This document shows positions 26,254-35,547 of a stretch of DNA of 45,159 bases, in pieces; position 1 is the first letter of the stretch, and every line of letters starts with the position of its first letter. The notes beneath the pieces were generated by a model that saw nothing but the letters and a program-made list of their open reading frames with translations, made no database searches and was not told the DNA's origin. The DNA is from Bacteroidetes bacterium QH_7_62_13. Its GTDB lineage: Bacteria > Bacteroidota > Rhodothermia > Rhodothermales > Salinibacteraceae. The DNA is taken from contig PXTG01000107.1 of NCBI GenBank assembly GCA_003023365.1, positions 1 to 45,159 of the forward strand, written 5' to 3'. The translations under genes and the position numbers were made by a program.

Positions 26254-28449
26254 ATGGTCATGGATGCATCCGGCACCCCCCTTGAGAGCGGTTCCCGTCA
26301 GGTCAAAAAAGGACTTCAGATTCGTCCCGGAAAGCCCTATCCGAGGGGGGCAACCTGGGATGGCATCGGCGTGAACTTCGCCCTGCACAGCGAGCACGCC
26401 GATAAGGTAGAGCTCGTGCTGTTCGAGGACGCCCAGGACAGTGAACCGGCTGTTACCATTGAGTTGCCGGAGCGCACCGGGCCGATGTGGCACGGCTACG
26501 TGGTCAACCTGCGGCCGGGTCAGCTCTACGGCTACCGGGTGCACGGGCCCTACGACCCCGCCAATGGTCACCGCTTCAACCCCAATAAGGTTCTCCTTGA
26601 TCCGTACGCAAAAGCCATCGGACGCCCCCTACGCTGGGACGATAGCCTGTACGGGTACGATGTGGACGACGAGGAGCAGCTCGACCTGTCCTACGACGAT
26701 ACCGACAGTGCCCCGTACGCTCCGCTCGGCGCAGTCGTCGAGGAGACGTTTGCCTGGGGAAACGACCGGTCCCCCGAGATCCCGTGGGAGGATACCATCA
26801 TCTACGAGGCCCACGTAAAGGGCATGACCAAAAAACACCCCGAAGTCCCCGAGTCCCAGCAGGGCACCTACCTGGGCATGGCCTGCGAGCCGGTTATCGA
26901 TCACCTGAAGAAACTGGGGGTCACGACGGTACAGCTGCTGCCCGTGCACGCCAAGATGCACCGGCGCGAACTGTTGGAGAAGGGACTCCGCGAGTACTGG
27001 GGATACAACACCCTGTCCTACTTCGCCCCGGAACCGGAGTATGCGTCGGGCGGTCCGGCAACCGCCGTCCGGGACTTCAAGATGATGGTGCGCTCCCTGC
27101 ACGACGCGGGACTAGAGGTCATCATCGATGTGGTGTACAACCACACCTGTGAGGGAAGCCGGCTGGGGCCGACGCTCTCCTGGCGTGGTATTGACAACCG
27201 CACCTACTACAAGTTGAATCCCGACGACGACCGCTACTACATGGACTACACCGGGACGGGCAACACGCTCGATCCCGGCGACTCTTACGTCCTCCAGATG
27301 ATCATGGACAGTCTGCGGTACTGGGTCACCGAGATGCACGTCGACGGATTTCGGTTCGACCTCGCGTCGGCCCTGGCCCGAGAGCTCTACGACGTCGACA
27401 TGTTGGGCTCCTTTTTCAAGGTTGTGCAGCAGGACCCCATTCTCAGTCAGGTAAAGCTCATCGCCGAGCCGTGGGACGTGGGGCCAGGGGGATACCAGGT
27501 CGGCTCGTTCCCTTGGCAGTGGGCGGAATGGAATGGGCGTTACCGCGACGCCATCCGGCGGTTCTGGCGGGGCGACGACGGACTGACCGGGGACGTTGCC
27601 ACCCGCATTGCCGGGTCCAGCGACCTCTACGAACGTTCGGGGCGACGTCCGTTTGCGTCTATTAATTTCGTGACCGCTCACGACGGGTTCACGCTGGAGG
27701 ACCTCGTGAGCTACGAAGAGAAGCATAACGAGGAAAATTTGGAGGACAATGAGGACGGACACGACCACAACTACTCGACGAACTGCGGCGTGGAGGGGCC
27801 TACCGACGACCCACAAGTGATTGAGTGCCGGGAGCGTCGCAAACGAAGCTTGATGGCGACCCTTATGCTCTCACAGGGCGTCCCGATGATTCTAGGCGGA
27901 GACGAGCTCTCCCACACGCGCCGCGGCAACAATAATCCCTACTGTCAGGACAATGAGATTTCGTGGTACGATTGGGACCTCGACGAGCGGGAGGAGAAGT
28001 TCTTGGCGTTCGTACAGGACCTCACGAACTTTCGGAAAAAGCACCCGAGCTTCCGTCGCCGACACTTCCTGGCCCCGGTTGGGGAGGAGGGAAGCACCGG
28101 CGACGTGTTGTGGTGGCACCCCGAGGGGCGTGAGATGACGCAGGACGATTGGCACGACGAGGAGCTTCGCGCCTTCGGCTATCTGCTGCGTGGAATGGAC
28201 CTGGAGCCGGACCCGCAGGGACGGCCGCGTCGCGACGACTCGTTCCTGGTGCTCATGAATCAGGGCGATGATTCCGTCCCCTTCGAGCTCCCGCAAGAGA
28301 CCAATGAGCTTGAGGACGTCAGTTGTTCGGCCTGGCACCTGGTTCCCGAATTGGCCGATGGGGAGGGGGAGGCGGACGATTCGTGGGGGCCGGGGGGCAC
28401 GCTAAGAGCAGCAGCGGGGCTCGATTGGGCCATGCTCCACGCGGGGTAG
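26254..28449 (+). CDS. glgX: Glycogen debranching enzyme (isoamylase type)
   Basis: About 731 residues, a GH13 isoamylase/GlgX that cuts alpha-1,6 branches. N-terminal CBM48 ([20 protein letters not shown]...), then the barrel with nucleophile in [14 protein letters not shown], acid/base in [14 protein letters not shown], and [14 protein letters not shown]. The frame is open from a GTG at 26176, but the ATG at 26254 (or 26260) starts the protein-like part. The last 15 or so residues after [10 protein letters not shown] look wrong for the family and are antisense to the 3' end of the ABC permease, so the natural stop may have been lost. Divergent from glgE. Confidence 0.93.
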   Translation: MVMDASGTPLESGSRQVKKGLQIRPGKPYPRGATWDGIGVNFALHSEHADKVELVLFEDAQDSEPAVTIELPERTGPMWHGYVVNLRPGQLYGYRVHGPYDPANGHRFNPNKVLLDPYAKAIGRPLRWDDSLYGYDVDDEEQLDLSYDDTDSAPYAPLGAVVEETFAWGNDRSPEIPWEDTIIYEAHVKGMTKKHPEVPESQQGTYLGMACEPVIDHLKKLGVTTVQLLPVHAKMHRRELLEKGLREYWGYNTLSYFAPEPEYASGGPATAVRDFKMMVRSLHDAGLEVIIDVVYNHTCEGSRLGPTLSWRGIDNRTYYKLNPDDDRYYMDYTGTGNTLDPGDSYVLQMIMDSLRYWVTEMHVDGFRFDLASALARELYDVDMLGSFFKVVQQDPILSQVKLIAEPWDVGPGGYQVGSFPWQWAEWNGRYRDAIRRFWRGDDGLTGDVATRIAGSSDLYERSGRRPFASINFVTAHDGFTLEDLVSYEEKHNEENLEDNEDGHDHNYSTNCGVEGPTDDPQVIECRERRKRSLMATLMLSQGVPMILGGDELSHTRRGNNNPYCQDNEISWYDWDLDEREEKFLAFVQDLTNFRKKHPSFRRRHFLAPVGEEGSTGDVLWWHPEGREMTQDDWHDEELRAFGYLLRGMDLEPDPQGRPRRDDSFLVLMNQGDDSVPFELPQETNELEDVSCSAWHLVPELADGEGEADDSWGPGGTLRAAAGLDWAMLHAG

Positions 28450-29240
28450 AGGCCCGCCAACAGTGCCGCCCCGACGGCCAGCAGGAGCGCCTGAGCGAGG
28501 ACCTCGCCCGAGACAGTGAGTTGAAGTGTCCAGCCGAACGAGCGTTTGTTGATGACAAAGACCAGGACATACGCAAGGGCGTAGCCGAGGGGCAGTGAGA
28601 GCACCCCTGCGATGGCGCCCATCAACCCCGTTTGGAGCGTCACGTAGCCGCCCAATTGCGGCGGAGTCATCCCGGTTGCACGCAGCACCCCCATCTCCCG
28701 TCGTCGCTCCAGTTCCAGAGCCATCAGCGCGCTGAGCACCCCGATAAAGGCGACGACGATCGCCAGGATGCGCAACACCGTCGTGATGGTGAAGGCACGG
28801 TCGAAGACGGTGAGAGAGGTTTCGCGGAGGGCCCGGTTCGACCGGATGACCACGTCCTGCAGTCCGCTTACGGCCGCTCGCATATCGGCGATGAGCGCAT
28901 CCACATTTTTTCCCTCTTCGGCATAAAACGCGAGCCCGGATCGCCCCCGATCGTCGTAGAAGCGGGTGTAGGTGGACCGGCTCATCATGACCACTCCGAG
29001 GTCGGACCCGTAGTCGTAGTAAATGCCTTCAATTGGAAAGGCGTGGCGCCCTCGGTCCGTTTGTAACCGCACAGTGTCCCCCACACCGAGATCATGTCGG
29101 TAGCTGTACGGTTCGGAGACGAACACCGCAGGGCGCTCTCGAAATCGGGGCCAGATTGTGTCGGGATCCCCCTCCTTGAACCGATACACGTCTTCGGTTT
29201 TGGGCCCCGGCTCGATCGCGACGAGGTCGGTTTGGCCCAC
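28260..29240 (-). CDS. ABC transporter permease, C-terminal part (FtsX/MacB type)
   Basis: The second part of a large LolC/FtsX-like permease. It carries an extracytoplasmic domain and then a terminal FtsX domain with about four membrane segments (starting near [16 protein letters not shown]). [20 protein letters not shown] is the cytoplasmic coupling motif. The coding frame extends upstream of the ATG at 29240 through [17 protein letters not shown] to about 29290. The protein should normally end soon after [13 protein letters not shown] (about 28410); the further 50 residues are antisense to glgX and probably not native. Belongs with the next entry as one broken gene. Confidence 0.75.
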   Translation of the reverse strand: MGQTDLVAIEPGPKTEDVYRFKEGDPDTIWPRFRERPAVFVSEPYSYRHDLGVGDTVRLQTDRGRHAFPIEGIYYDYGSDLGVVMMSRSTYTRFYDDRGRSGLAFYAEEGKNVDALIADMRAAVSGLQDVVIRSNRALRETSLTVFDRAFTITTVLRILAIVVAFIGVLSALMALELERRREMGVLRATGMTPPQLGGYVTLQTGLMGAIAGVLSLPLGYALAYVLVFVINKRSFGWTLQLTVSGEVLAQALLLAVGAALLAGLYPAWSMAQSSPAAALSVPPGPHESSASPSPSANSGTRCQAEQLTSSSSLVSCGSSKGTESSP

Positions 29241-29295
29241 GTCGGCGTCGACGGTGGTGCGGCGGACGGAGTAGGCCCCGGCGACGCCCTCAACG

Positions 29296-30864
29296 TCACA
29301 CGTCGGCCTGGAGGGACTGCGTGAGCCAGTCCTCGACGGTTCCCCGGAAGCTATCGATCATGAGGCCGACGCCGACGGTGGCGGCGACGGCCACCATCAG
29401 CGCGGCGATGGCCACCCCCGTGCGACTGAGGCTGGTAACCACGCCCCGCGCGGCCATGCGGCCGATGACGCCGAAGAGGCGGTCGAAGAGGGGGCGGGCG
29501 GCGGAGGCCACCCCCATCACGAGGAGCGGGGTGAGGAGGGCAGCCCCTCCGAGCAGGCAGAGCAGGGCCAGGTAGCTCACCACAATACTCTGTTCGGTCA
29601 CCGCCAGGAGGAGGACCCCCAGGGCGCCGACCCCGAGACCCGCCCCGGCAAGTCGTGGGGCGAGATCCTTCACGTTCGTTTCCTGCGTCGACCGACGGAG
29701 CACCGTACTTACGGGGGCGTTGGTGGCCTCCCGGGCGGGCGGAATCGCCGCCACGAGCGTCGTCCCGACGCCAAGCAGTGCTCCTTTCGCCAGGATCCAG
29801 GGGGAGATGGACAGCTCACTCACCTGCACCACGAAGTACAGGTCGTTAATCGTCTGCGCGAGAAGCTGTACCAGCCCCGAGGCCAGTACGATGCCGAGGA
29901 GGACCCCGATCCCCGTCCCCACGACCCCGAGGAGGGCGGCCTCTCCCAGGACCACTCCGAAAACCTGCCGCTTCGTCACACCCAGTGCCCGCAGCCGGCC
30001 GATGAGCCCGCGTCGCTGGACAATGGAGAACGTCATGGTGTTGTAGATGAGGAACGCCCCGACGACCAGTGCAAGCAGGCTCAGCGCCGTCAGGTTTAAC
30101 TCAAACGCCCGGGTCATCTGCTCGACGGTTTCCGTACGGGTGTCCGACCGCCGGACCTGGGCCCCGTCCGGCAGAGCGGTACGGATCCGGCTCAGCGCAG
30201 CGGCCTGCGCCTCATTGTCGGAGGGAAGGAGGAGATCGATGCGGCTCAGTCGACCCGACATGTCAAGCAGCCGCTGCGCCGTCGAGACGTCGACGACCAA
30301 CAGGTTGGCCACGGCGCGGCGGGTCCGCTCGTCGTCCGGTTCGATGCGCCCCACGAGGCGAACGGGGTGTTCAGTGCCCTCGACCCCCACACGAAGTGTA
30401 TCTCCCAGCGCAAGGCCGAGGCTTCGGGCCGTCGGGGCCGACATTAGGGCCGCGTCCTGGGTCATGAACGATCCGAGGTCGAGGTTGCCCCCTGCGCCGG
30501 TCCCGAGGTACGGGCGGAACAGGGCGTCCGTGAACGGATCGATCCCTATAACCTGGAAGGTCCGGTCGCCCCGCCGTAGGGTCGCGTAGCCCTCCACCAC
30601 TGGGGCAGACGGACGCACGCCGGCGTCGACGCGCAGGCGGCGGTACACGTCATCGTCGAGCGCCCCCCCTGCCCCGACAACCTGGTGGGTCGCCGTCCCC
30701 GTCACCGTCTCCGCCGAAAGCTCGAAGGCCCGCTGCGCACTGCCGTTGGCGAGGTCGATGGACACGACCACGGCCACCCCGATCGCCACGCCGAGCACCG
30801 ACAGGCCCATCAACCAGGGATGCCGGGTGAGGTAGCGGAGGCTGGAGCGCTGGAGAAGACTCAT
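29296..30864 (-). CDS. ABC transporter permease, N-terminal part (FtsX/MacB type)
   Basis: 522 residues: an N-terminal membrane segment (about 18-38), a large extracytoplasmic MacB-like domain (about 40-250), an FtsX domain with three or four membrane segments and the coupling motif QRRGLIGRLRALGVTKRQV, then the mid-protein membrane segments. The frame stops at TGA immediately after LTQSLQADV, exactly where the second extracytoplasmic domain should begin; that domain continues in another frame. About 25-30 codons seem to be missing. With the LolD-like ATPase 83 bases upstream it forms a lipoprotein/lipid-export or devBCA-like transporter of the double-FtsX type. Confidence 0.82.
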   Translation of the reverse strand: MSLLQRSSLRYLTRHPWLMGLSVLGVAIGVAVVVSIDLANGSAQRAFELSAETVTGTATHQVVGAGGALDDDVYRRLRVDAGVRPSAPVVEGYATLRRGDRTFQVIGIDPFTDALFRPYLGTGAGGNLDLGSFMTQDAALMSAPTARSLGLALGDTLRVGVEGTEHPVRLVGRIEPDDERTRRAVANLLVVDVSTAQRLLDMSGRLSRIDLLLPSDNEAQAAALSRIRTALPDGAQVRRSDTRTETVEQMTRAFELNLTALSLLALVVGAFLIYNTMTFSIVQRRGLIGRLRALGVTKRQVFGVVLGEAALLGVVGTGIGVLLGIVLASGLVQLLAQTINDLYFVVQVSELSISPWILAKGALLGVGTTLVAAIPPAREATNAPVSTVLRRSTQETNVKDLAPRLAGAGLGVGALGVLLLAVTEQSIVVSYLALLCLLGGAALLTPLLVMGVASAARPLFDRLFGVIGRMAARGVVTSLSRTGVAIAALMVAVAATVGVGLMIDSFRGTVEDWLTQSLQADV

Positions 30865-30947
30865 CGGGACGGAGAGCGTTGCGGGAGGGAGAAGTCACGG
30901 GTGGGAGGGGATCCCCGACCCCCACAGGGGCTGACTGGCCGAGTGGG

Positions 30948-31691
30948 CTACTCGGGCGACGGACCGGCGGCGTCCGCGAGGAAATTGGGGAGTTCCTCGT
31001 GCAAAACGCCGCCCCGAAGATGAAGCACGCGGTCGGCGCGGTCCAGAGCCTCTCGGTCGTGGGTGGCCACGAGAAGCGTTGTTCCGGTTTCCCGAACGAG
31101 ATCGTCCAGCAGCGCAAGGACCTGCTGCCCCGTTTCGTAGTCGAGGTTGCCCGTTGGCTCGTCGGCCAGGACGAAGAGCGGGTCGTGGGCCAGGGCACGG
31201 GCTACGGCCACGCGTTGCTGTTCCCCGCCCGAGAGGCGGTCCGGGAAGCTGTCGAACCGGTCGCCCAGGCCGACGTGGGCGAGCACCTCTTGTGCCTGCT
31301 GGCGAGCTCCTTCCAGGGACGCGCCCGCCAGCTCTAGAGGCAGGAGTACATTCTCGATCACCGTCAGTGTCGAAATGAGGTTGAACGACTGAAACACGAA
31401 GCCGATGTTTGTGCGGCGGAAGAGGGTCCGCTCCGTCTCGGAAAGGCCCGTGAGGTCGGTCCCGTCGACGACAATCTGTCCGGACGTGGGCAGGTCGATG
31501 CCGCTCACGAGGTTGAGGAGGGTGCTTTTGCCCGCTCCGCTTCGGCCCATGAGGACGACGGATTCCCCCCGATCAATCGTGAGGGAGAGATCCTGCAATA
31601 CCTCGCGCTCACTCGGGCCCTCACTGTATGTTTTGGTGATGCCCTGGAGGGCGAGAACCGGGGACTCGGAAGAAGGGGAGGCGGCAGACAT
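30948..31691 (-). CDS. ABC transporter ATP-binding protein, LolD/MacB type
   Basis: A 247-residue ATPase. Walker A GRSGAGKS (49-56), Q-loop Q101, signature LSGGEQQ (153-159), Walker B LFVLADEP (172-179) with catalytic E178, and the H-loop in VATHD. The subgroup signature ADEPTGNLD places it with LolD/MacB/FtsE, which pair with FtsX-type permeases. It lies directly upstream of such a permease on the same strand. It drives envelope transport or mechanotransmission; the cargo is unknown. ATG start. Confidence 0.93.
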   Translation of the reverse strand: MSAASPSSESPVLALQGITKTYSEGPSEREVLQDLSLTIDRGESVVLMGRSGAGKSTLLNLVSGIDLPTSGQIVVDGTDLTGLSETERTLFRRTNIGFVFQSFNLISTLTVIENVLLPLELAGASLEGARQQAQEVLAHVGLGDRFDSFPDRLSGGEQQRVAVARALAHDPLFVLADEPTGNLDYETGQQVLALLDDLVRETGTTLLVATHDREALDRADRVLHLRGGVLHEELPNFLADAAGPSPE

Positions 31692-32048
31692 GGCGACAGG
31701 ACCATTCTCAAGGCAACGACGCCCCTTGCACCCAATTCGGACGAGGAGGTTCGTGCGCGCCCCAACTCGGTCATTGATTGTCGGGGCTTTTTTACAGGAC
31801 CTGCATGGCGGGAGCTAGACCGAACTGCAACCAGATGACGAACCCGGTTGTCTTGTCCGGTCCCCTGCTCGTTCGCGGATCTCGTGAGCTGACCGGCTAA
31901 TGGCGCCCATTCATCGGTCGACAGGGCCAACTCAGCGCACCGCGTGCATCTTTTCGGTTGGTAGCAGATAGAGGACGAGTGGCTCAATTGAAGAGCCAGT
32001 AGACTTCGTTCGCCCCTTCGTCCATTCGGCCTTGATTGCCCATTCCCC
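31692..32048. other. Intergenic region with one terminator-like hairpin
   Basis: About 357 bases between divergent genes. No ORF here looks coding. It must hold the promoter of the LolD-like ATPase on minus. On plus, GCCCC (31759-31763) and GGGGC (31783-31787) flank a 19-base loop and are followed by six T, like a weak intrinsic terminator, although no plus-strand gene precedes it. Confidence 0.35.
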
Positions 32049-32408
32049 ATGCAACTGACGATCGATAAGGTCCCGAAGACCTATCCGAATGGGCCGCAGG
32101 CATTAAAGGAGGTATCCCTCGCGATCCCGTCGGGGACGTTCGGCCCCCTCGGGCCCCACGGCGCCGGAAAATCGACCCTGATGCGGTGCGTCGCAACGCT
32201 CCAGGAGCCCGACACCGGCGCCATCCAGTTCGGCGACATCGACGTGCAGGCCGCCCCCCATGCGCTCCGCAAGACGCTGGGCTATTTGCCGCAAGACTTT
32301 GGCGTCTACAAAGAGGGGACGGCCGGAGACCTGCCTGATCACTTTCGCCGTCCTGAAGGGCATCGGCGATGGGCGGGAGCGTGAACCCGTAGACGACAAC
32401 TCCGAGTA
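32049..32408 (+). pseudogene. Truncated and frameshifted ABC transporter ATPase
   Basis: The first 95 or so residues are a clear ABC ATPase of the ABC-2 export type: SKTYPNG-like start, Walker A GPHGAGKS (His where Asn is usual), then LGYLPQDFGVY with the Q-loop. After about 32335 the frame changes: DHF is followed by nonsense, while AVLKGIGDGRE, the expected continuation, is read in the next frame until a TAG at about 32408. The signature motif, Walker B and H-loop are absent. It cannot be functional. A decayed remnant or the result of a deletion; no partner permease remains before the next gene. Confidence 0.75.
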
Positions 32409-32459
32409 GGTCTTGACGCTTATTCCTTCGGTACTAACCCACTCATTGAAATCAACTCC

Positions 32460-33341
32460 ATGCAGAAGCAATTTCTCACTCTCACGATTGGCCTCGTTCT
32501 CGCGATCGGCGGTTCGCCCCTCCACGCCCAGCCGCACGAGCGTACCGTCCGCGACACCGTGTCGGTGGGGGACGGCCCCGTGTCGATCGACAACCGGGAG
32601 GGAAGCATCACCGTCTCCACCTGGGGCCGCGACGAGGTGGCGTACCGGGCACGCATCGTCAGCGAACAGGTGGAGGAAGCGGTGCAACAGACGCGGGTCG
32701 ACATCGATCGGTCCGGCGGGGGCCTCTCCCTCACGACCAACTACGACGACGTGGAGGGCCAGTGGACGTTCGGCCCCCGGGCGTTCGGGTACGTGAAAAC
32801 GGATCCGCCCGTGCACTACACGATTCGAATGCCGGAGTCCGTCGCTCTACAGGTTGACGACCACGAGTCGGACATTGACGTGTCCGGCTTGTCGGACGCA
32901 GTTCGGATTGACACGCACGAGGGCGACACCCGCATCACGGATCACAGTGGACGGGCCGAGGTGTCGTCCCACGAGGGGCAAACGGTGCTCCGGGAAATGA
33001 CCGGCAATCTTATCGTCGAGACCCACGAGGGGGCCGTGACCGTTGATGGCCTCAGCGGGCGGCTTGATCTTGAGACCCACGATGGCCGGGCCGACGTTCG
33101 AATTGATGCACTGAAGGAGATCGTGGCGGACACCCACGAGGGCGTGGTTACGCTCTCGGTGCCGGCGTCTTCGGGATTTGATCTCTCGACGGATCTTGGG
33201 AACGAGGCCACCCTGGAGGAAAGCATCGACCTGTCGTCCGCTCGGCGTGGGGAGAACGATTACCGGGGTTCTGTTCGAGGGGGCGGGCCACTCCTCCGGT
33301 TAACCTCGCACGAAGGCCGGATTACTCTCCGGTCGCAGTGA
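32460..33341 (+). CDS. Exported DUF4097-type beta-strand-repeat protein
   Basis: 293 residues with a Sec signal peptide (cleavage after LHA, about residue 23). The mature protein has repeated strands at about 18-20-residue intervals, each built around S/THEG or THDG: THEGDTRI, SHEGQTVL, THEGAVTV, THDGRADV, THEGVVTL and SHEGRITL. This is the single-stranded right-handed beta-helix-like pattern of DUF4097 (LiaG/adhesin-like) proteins. Periplasmic or surface location is expected; the molecular role is not known for the family. It follows the broken ABC ATPase, and such proteins are often encoded next to ABC or ECF-sigma operons. Confidence 0.8.
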   Translation: MQKQFLTLTIGLVLAIGGSPLHAQPHERTVRDTVSVGDGPVSIDNREGSITVSTWGRDEVAYRARIVSEQVEEAVQQTRVDIDRSGGGLSLTTNYDDVEGQWTFGPRAFGYVKTDPPVHYTIRMPESVALQVDDHESDIDVSGLSDAVRIDTHEGDTRITDHSGRAEVSSHEGQTVLREMTGNLIVETHEGAVTVDGLSGRLDLETHDGRADVRIDALKEIVADTHEGVVTLSVPASSGFDLSTDLGNEATLEESIDLSSARRGENDYRGSVRGGGPLLRLTSHEGRITLRSQ

Positions 33342-33409
33342 ACGGATCTTCGACGGGGACGTGCTGGTGAGATCGTCTCGTACTCTGCAGAGTTCATGAT
33401 TTCGACCGT

Positions 33410-34825
33410 ATGCCCGACTACCGCCTCGGCTTTGAGAGTCTCCGTCACGAACGCCACGTCCCCGACCTTCCGGTGCACGGGGACCTTCCGGACTGGCTTA
33501 CCGGCACCCTGATCCGCAACGGCCCCGCCCAATTCGAAGTCGGCGACCAGGCCTATAACCACTGGTTCGACGGGCACGCGATGTTGCACGCGTTTCGGAT
33601 GGGCGGCGGGACGGTGGAATACCGAAACCGGTTCCTCCAATCGCAGAGCCGGCAAGAGGCGCTGGACGCGGGGGAGATTGTTCGGTCGGAGTTTGCGACG
33701 GATCCCTGCATGTCCATCTTCGGCCGGGCGATGAGCGTCTTCAACCCCCAGCCCACGGACAACGCCAGCATCAACGTGGCCCGGATCGACGACGCGTACG
33801 TAGCGCTGACCGCGACGCCCATTCCCGTTGTGTTCGATCCGGCGACCCTGGAGACGGCCGGGGTCGTGGACTACGACGACGACGTAGATGCGCCCATGTC
33901 GACCGCTCATCCGCTGGTGGAGCCGGGGACGGGGCGCACCGTCACCTACCTCACGGAGTTTGGCCGACAGAGCAAATACCACATCGCCGGGATCGAATCG
34001 GGCAGCCGATCCCGCGAGGTATTGGCGACGCTTGACGTGGACCGGCCCCGGTACATGCACAGCTTTGGCATGACGGAGCGGTACGTGATCTTAGCGGAGT
34101 GGCCCCTGGTGGTCGATCCGCTGGATCTGCTACTGCGGGGGAAGCCGTTTATCGAGAACTTCGAGTGGGAACCGCAGCTCGGCACGCGCTTCCGGATCCT
34201 TCGCAAAGAGGATGGGGAGGAGGTAGCGACCTGCACCGCGGAGGCCGCCTTCGGCTTTCACCACGTCAATGCGTTTGAACGAGGGGAAGAAGTTGTCTGT
34301 GACGTCGTCACGTACCCGGATGCCTCCATCATCGACGACCTCTACCTCGATCGTCTTCGGAGCGACGATCCCACGCCCGGAACGGGTCACCTTCGTCGCT
34401 ATCGACTTTCTCTGAATGGCGGCCCGGTCTCGAGTACGGTACAGAGCGAGGAGCAACTAGAGCTTCCGCGGATCCACGAGGAGGCGGCCCGGGCACGGCC
34501 CTACCGGCACGTCTACGGCGTGGGAGAGGAGACCCCCGGCTCCTTTACTGACGGGCTCGTAAAAATTGATGTTGAGACTGGTGGAGCGACAACGTGGCGC
34601 GAGCCCGGCACCTATCCGGGAGAGCCCGTATTCGTACCGGATCCGGAGGGAAAGAGTGCGGAGGATGGCGTCGTGCTATCCGTCGTGCTCGATCCGTCGG
34701 CCAATCAGTCGTTTCTGCTCGTTCTCGACGCTGGTTCGTTCAACGAGCGGGCGCGAGCGGACGTCCCCCACGCCATCCCGTTTGGCTTCCATGGCCAGTT
34801 CTTCGAGGAAGAGAGTGGACGGTGA
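33410..34825 (+). CDS. Carotenoid oxygenase (RPE65/CCD family)
   Basis: A 471-residue seven-bladed propeller dioxygenase that cleaves carotenoid or apocarotenoid double bonds using Fe(II). The four iron His are visible: H167 (STAHPL), H217 (YMHSFGMT), H284/H285 (FHHVNAFE) and H461 (FGFHGQF). RNGPAQFEVG and HWFDGHAMLHAF near the N-terminus are family hallmarks. In a carotenoid-rich halophile with retinal proteins, cleavage of beta-carotene to retinal or an apocarotenal is a reasonable guess but not shown. No signal peptide. ATG start, 68 bases after the DUF4097 gene. Confidence 0.92.
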   Translation: MPDYRLGFESLRHERHVPDLPVHGDLPDWLTGTLIRNGPAQFEVGDQAYNHWFDGHAMLHAFRMGGGTVEYRNRFLQSQSRQEALDAGEIVRSEFATDPCMSIFGRAMSVFNPQPTDNASINVARIDDAYVALTATPIPVVFDPATLETAGVVDYDDDVDAPMSTAHPLVEPGTGRTVTYLTEFGRQSKYHIAGIESGSRSREVLATLDVDRPRYMHSFGMTERYVILAEWPLVVDPLDLLLRGKPFIENFEWEPQLGTRFRILRKEDGEEVATCTAEAAFGFHHVNAFERGEEVVCDVVTYPDASIIDDLYLDRLRSDDPTPGTGHLRRYRLSLNGGPVSSTVQSEEQLELPRIHEEAARARPYRHVYGVGEETPGSFTDGLVKIDVETGGATTWREPGTYPGEPVFVPDPEGKSAEDGVVLSVVLDPSANQSFLLVLDAGSFNERARADVPHAIPFGFHGQFFEEESGR

Positions 34826-34918
34826 GAAGTCGTTCCTCGTTCGTTGAACGGACGGCCCGCCGTGTCGATTTGATTACGATCCGTCCGGACCACGCTTTCT
34901 AAGGGGTGGTTTCTTGCA

Positions 34919-35524
34919 GTGTTCGAATCACTGCTCACCGTGTCTCGTCTCACTGTGGTCCCGGAGTTTCTACTGCCCGACTGGGTGCCGAATGCACATC
35001 CACTGATCGTACACTTCCCGATTGCCCTCATCTTCATCGCCCTGGCCGCCGACACATTGGCTCTTTGGCTCGGGGAGCGCTGGGAGACCGGATGGGAGGT
35101 GGCAACGGGACTTTACGTGGCGACGGGATTGAGCGCAGTCGTGAGTTACTACAGTGGGACCTGGGCGATCGATACGGTGACCATCGCCACCCCGGACGCC
35201 GCGCGCACCCTATCGACTCATTCCCATTGGGCGTGGTACACGATGCTGGCTACTAGTGGGTACGCGCTGGTCCGAACCGTCGGGGTCTTTGTGCCTCGGG
35301 TGCGGGGAAGTCGTGCCGCCCATGTCTTGCTTCTCGTTGTTGGACTCGGCACGGTGTTCCCGTTGTACAAGACTGGGGAGAACGGGGGGGCGATGGTATA
35401 CAAGCGCGGGGTGGGGGTGACGCGTGTCCAAGAGCTTTCCACGTCGACGACCGCTATGCCGGACACTACCGATCCGGACACCGTTCGAGCGTCGTCGTCC
35501 GCATCCGGCGCAACGCCGAAATAA
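34919..35524 (+). CDS. DUF2231 membrane protein
   Basis: About 200 residues with four membrane segments. NAHPLIVHFPIALI near residue 25 and the C-terminal NGGAMVYKRGVGV are the hallmarks of DUF2231, a family with paired His that may bind haem; that function is predicted, not proved. The C-terminal 30 residues are a Ser/Thr/Asp-rich tail. The start is a GTG at 34919 sitting inside a hairpin (GCAGTG...CACTGC); an in-frame GTG at 34940 is an alternative. Confidence 0.8.
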   Translation: MFESLLTVSRLTVVPEFLLPDWVPNAHPLIVHFPIALIFIALAADTLALWLGERWETGWEVATGLYVATGLSAVVSYYSGTWAIDTVTIATPDAARTLSTHSHWAWYTMLATSGYALVRTVGVFVPRVRGSRAAHVLLLVVGLGTVFPLYKTGENGGAMVYKRGVGVTRVQELSTSTTAMPDTTDPDTVRASSSASGATPK

Positions 35525-35547
35525 CGCTCCCCCGTTCTCGTGGGAGG

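Noticed and set aside
34916-34934. tRNA T-arm-like hairpin GCAGTG-TTCGAAT-CACTGC
   Set aside because: No matching acceptor, D or anticodon arms can be drawn at the right distances, so it is not a tRNA. It overlaps the GTG start of the DUF2231 gene and could only be a start-site hairpin.
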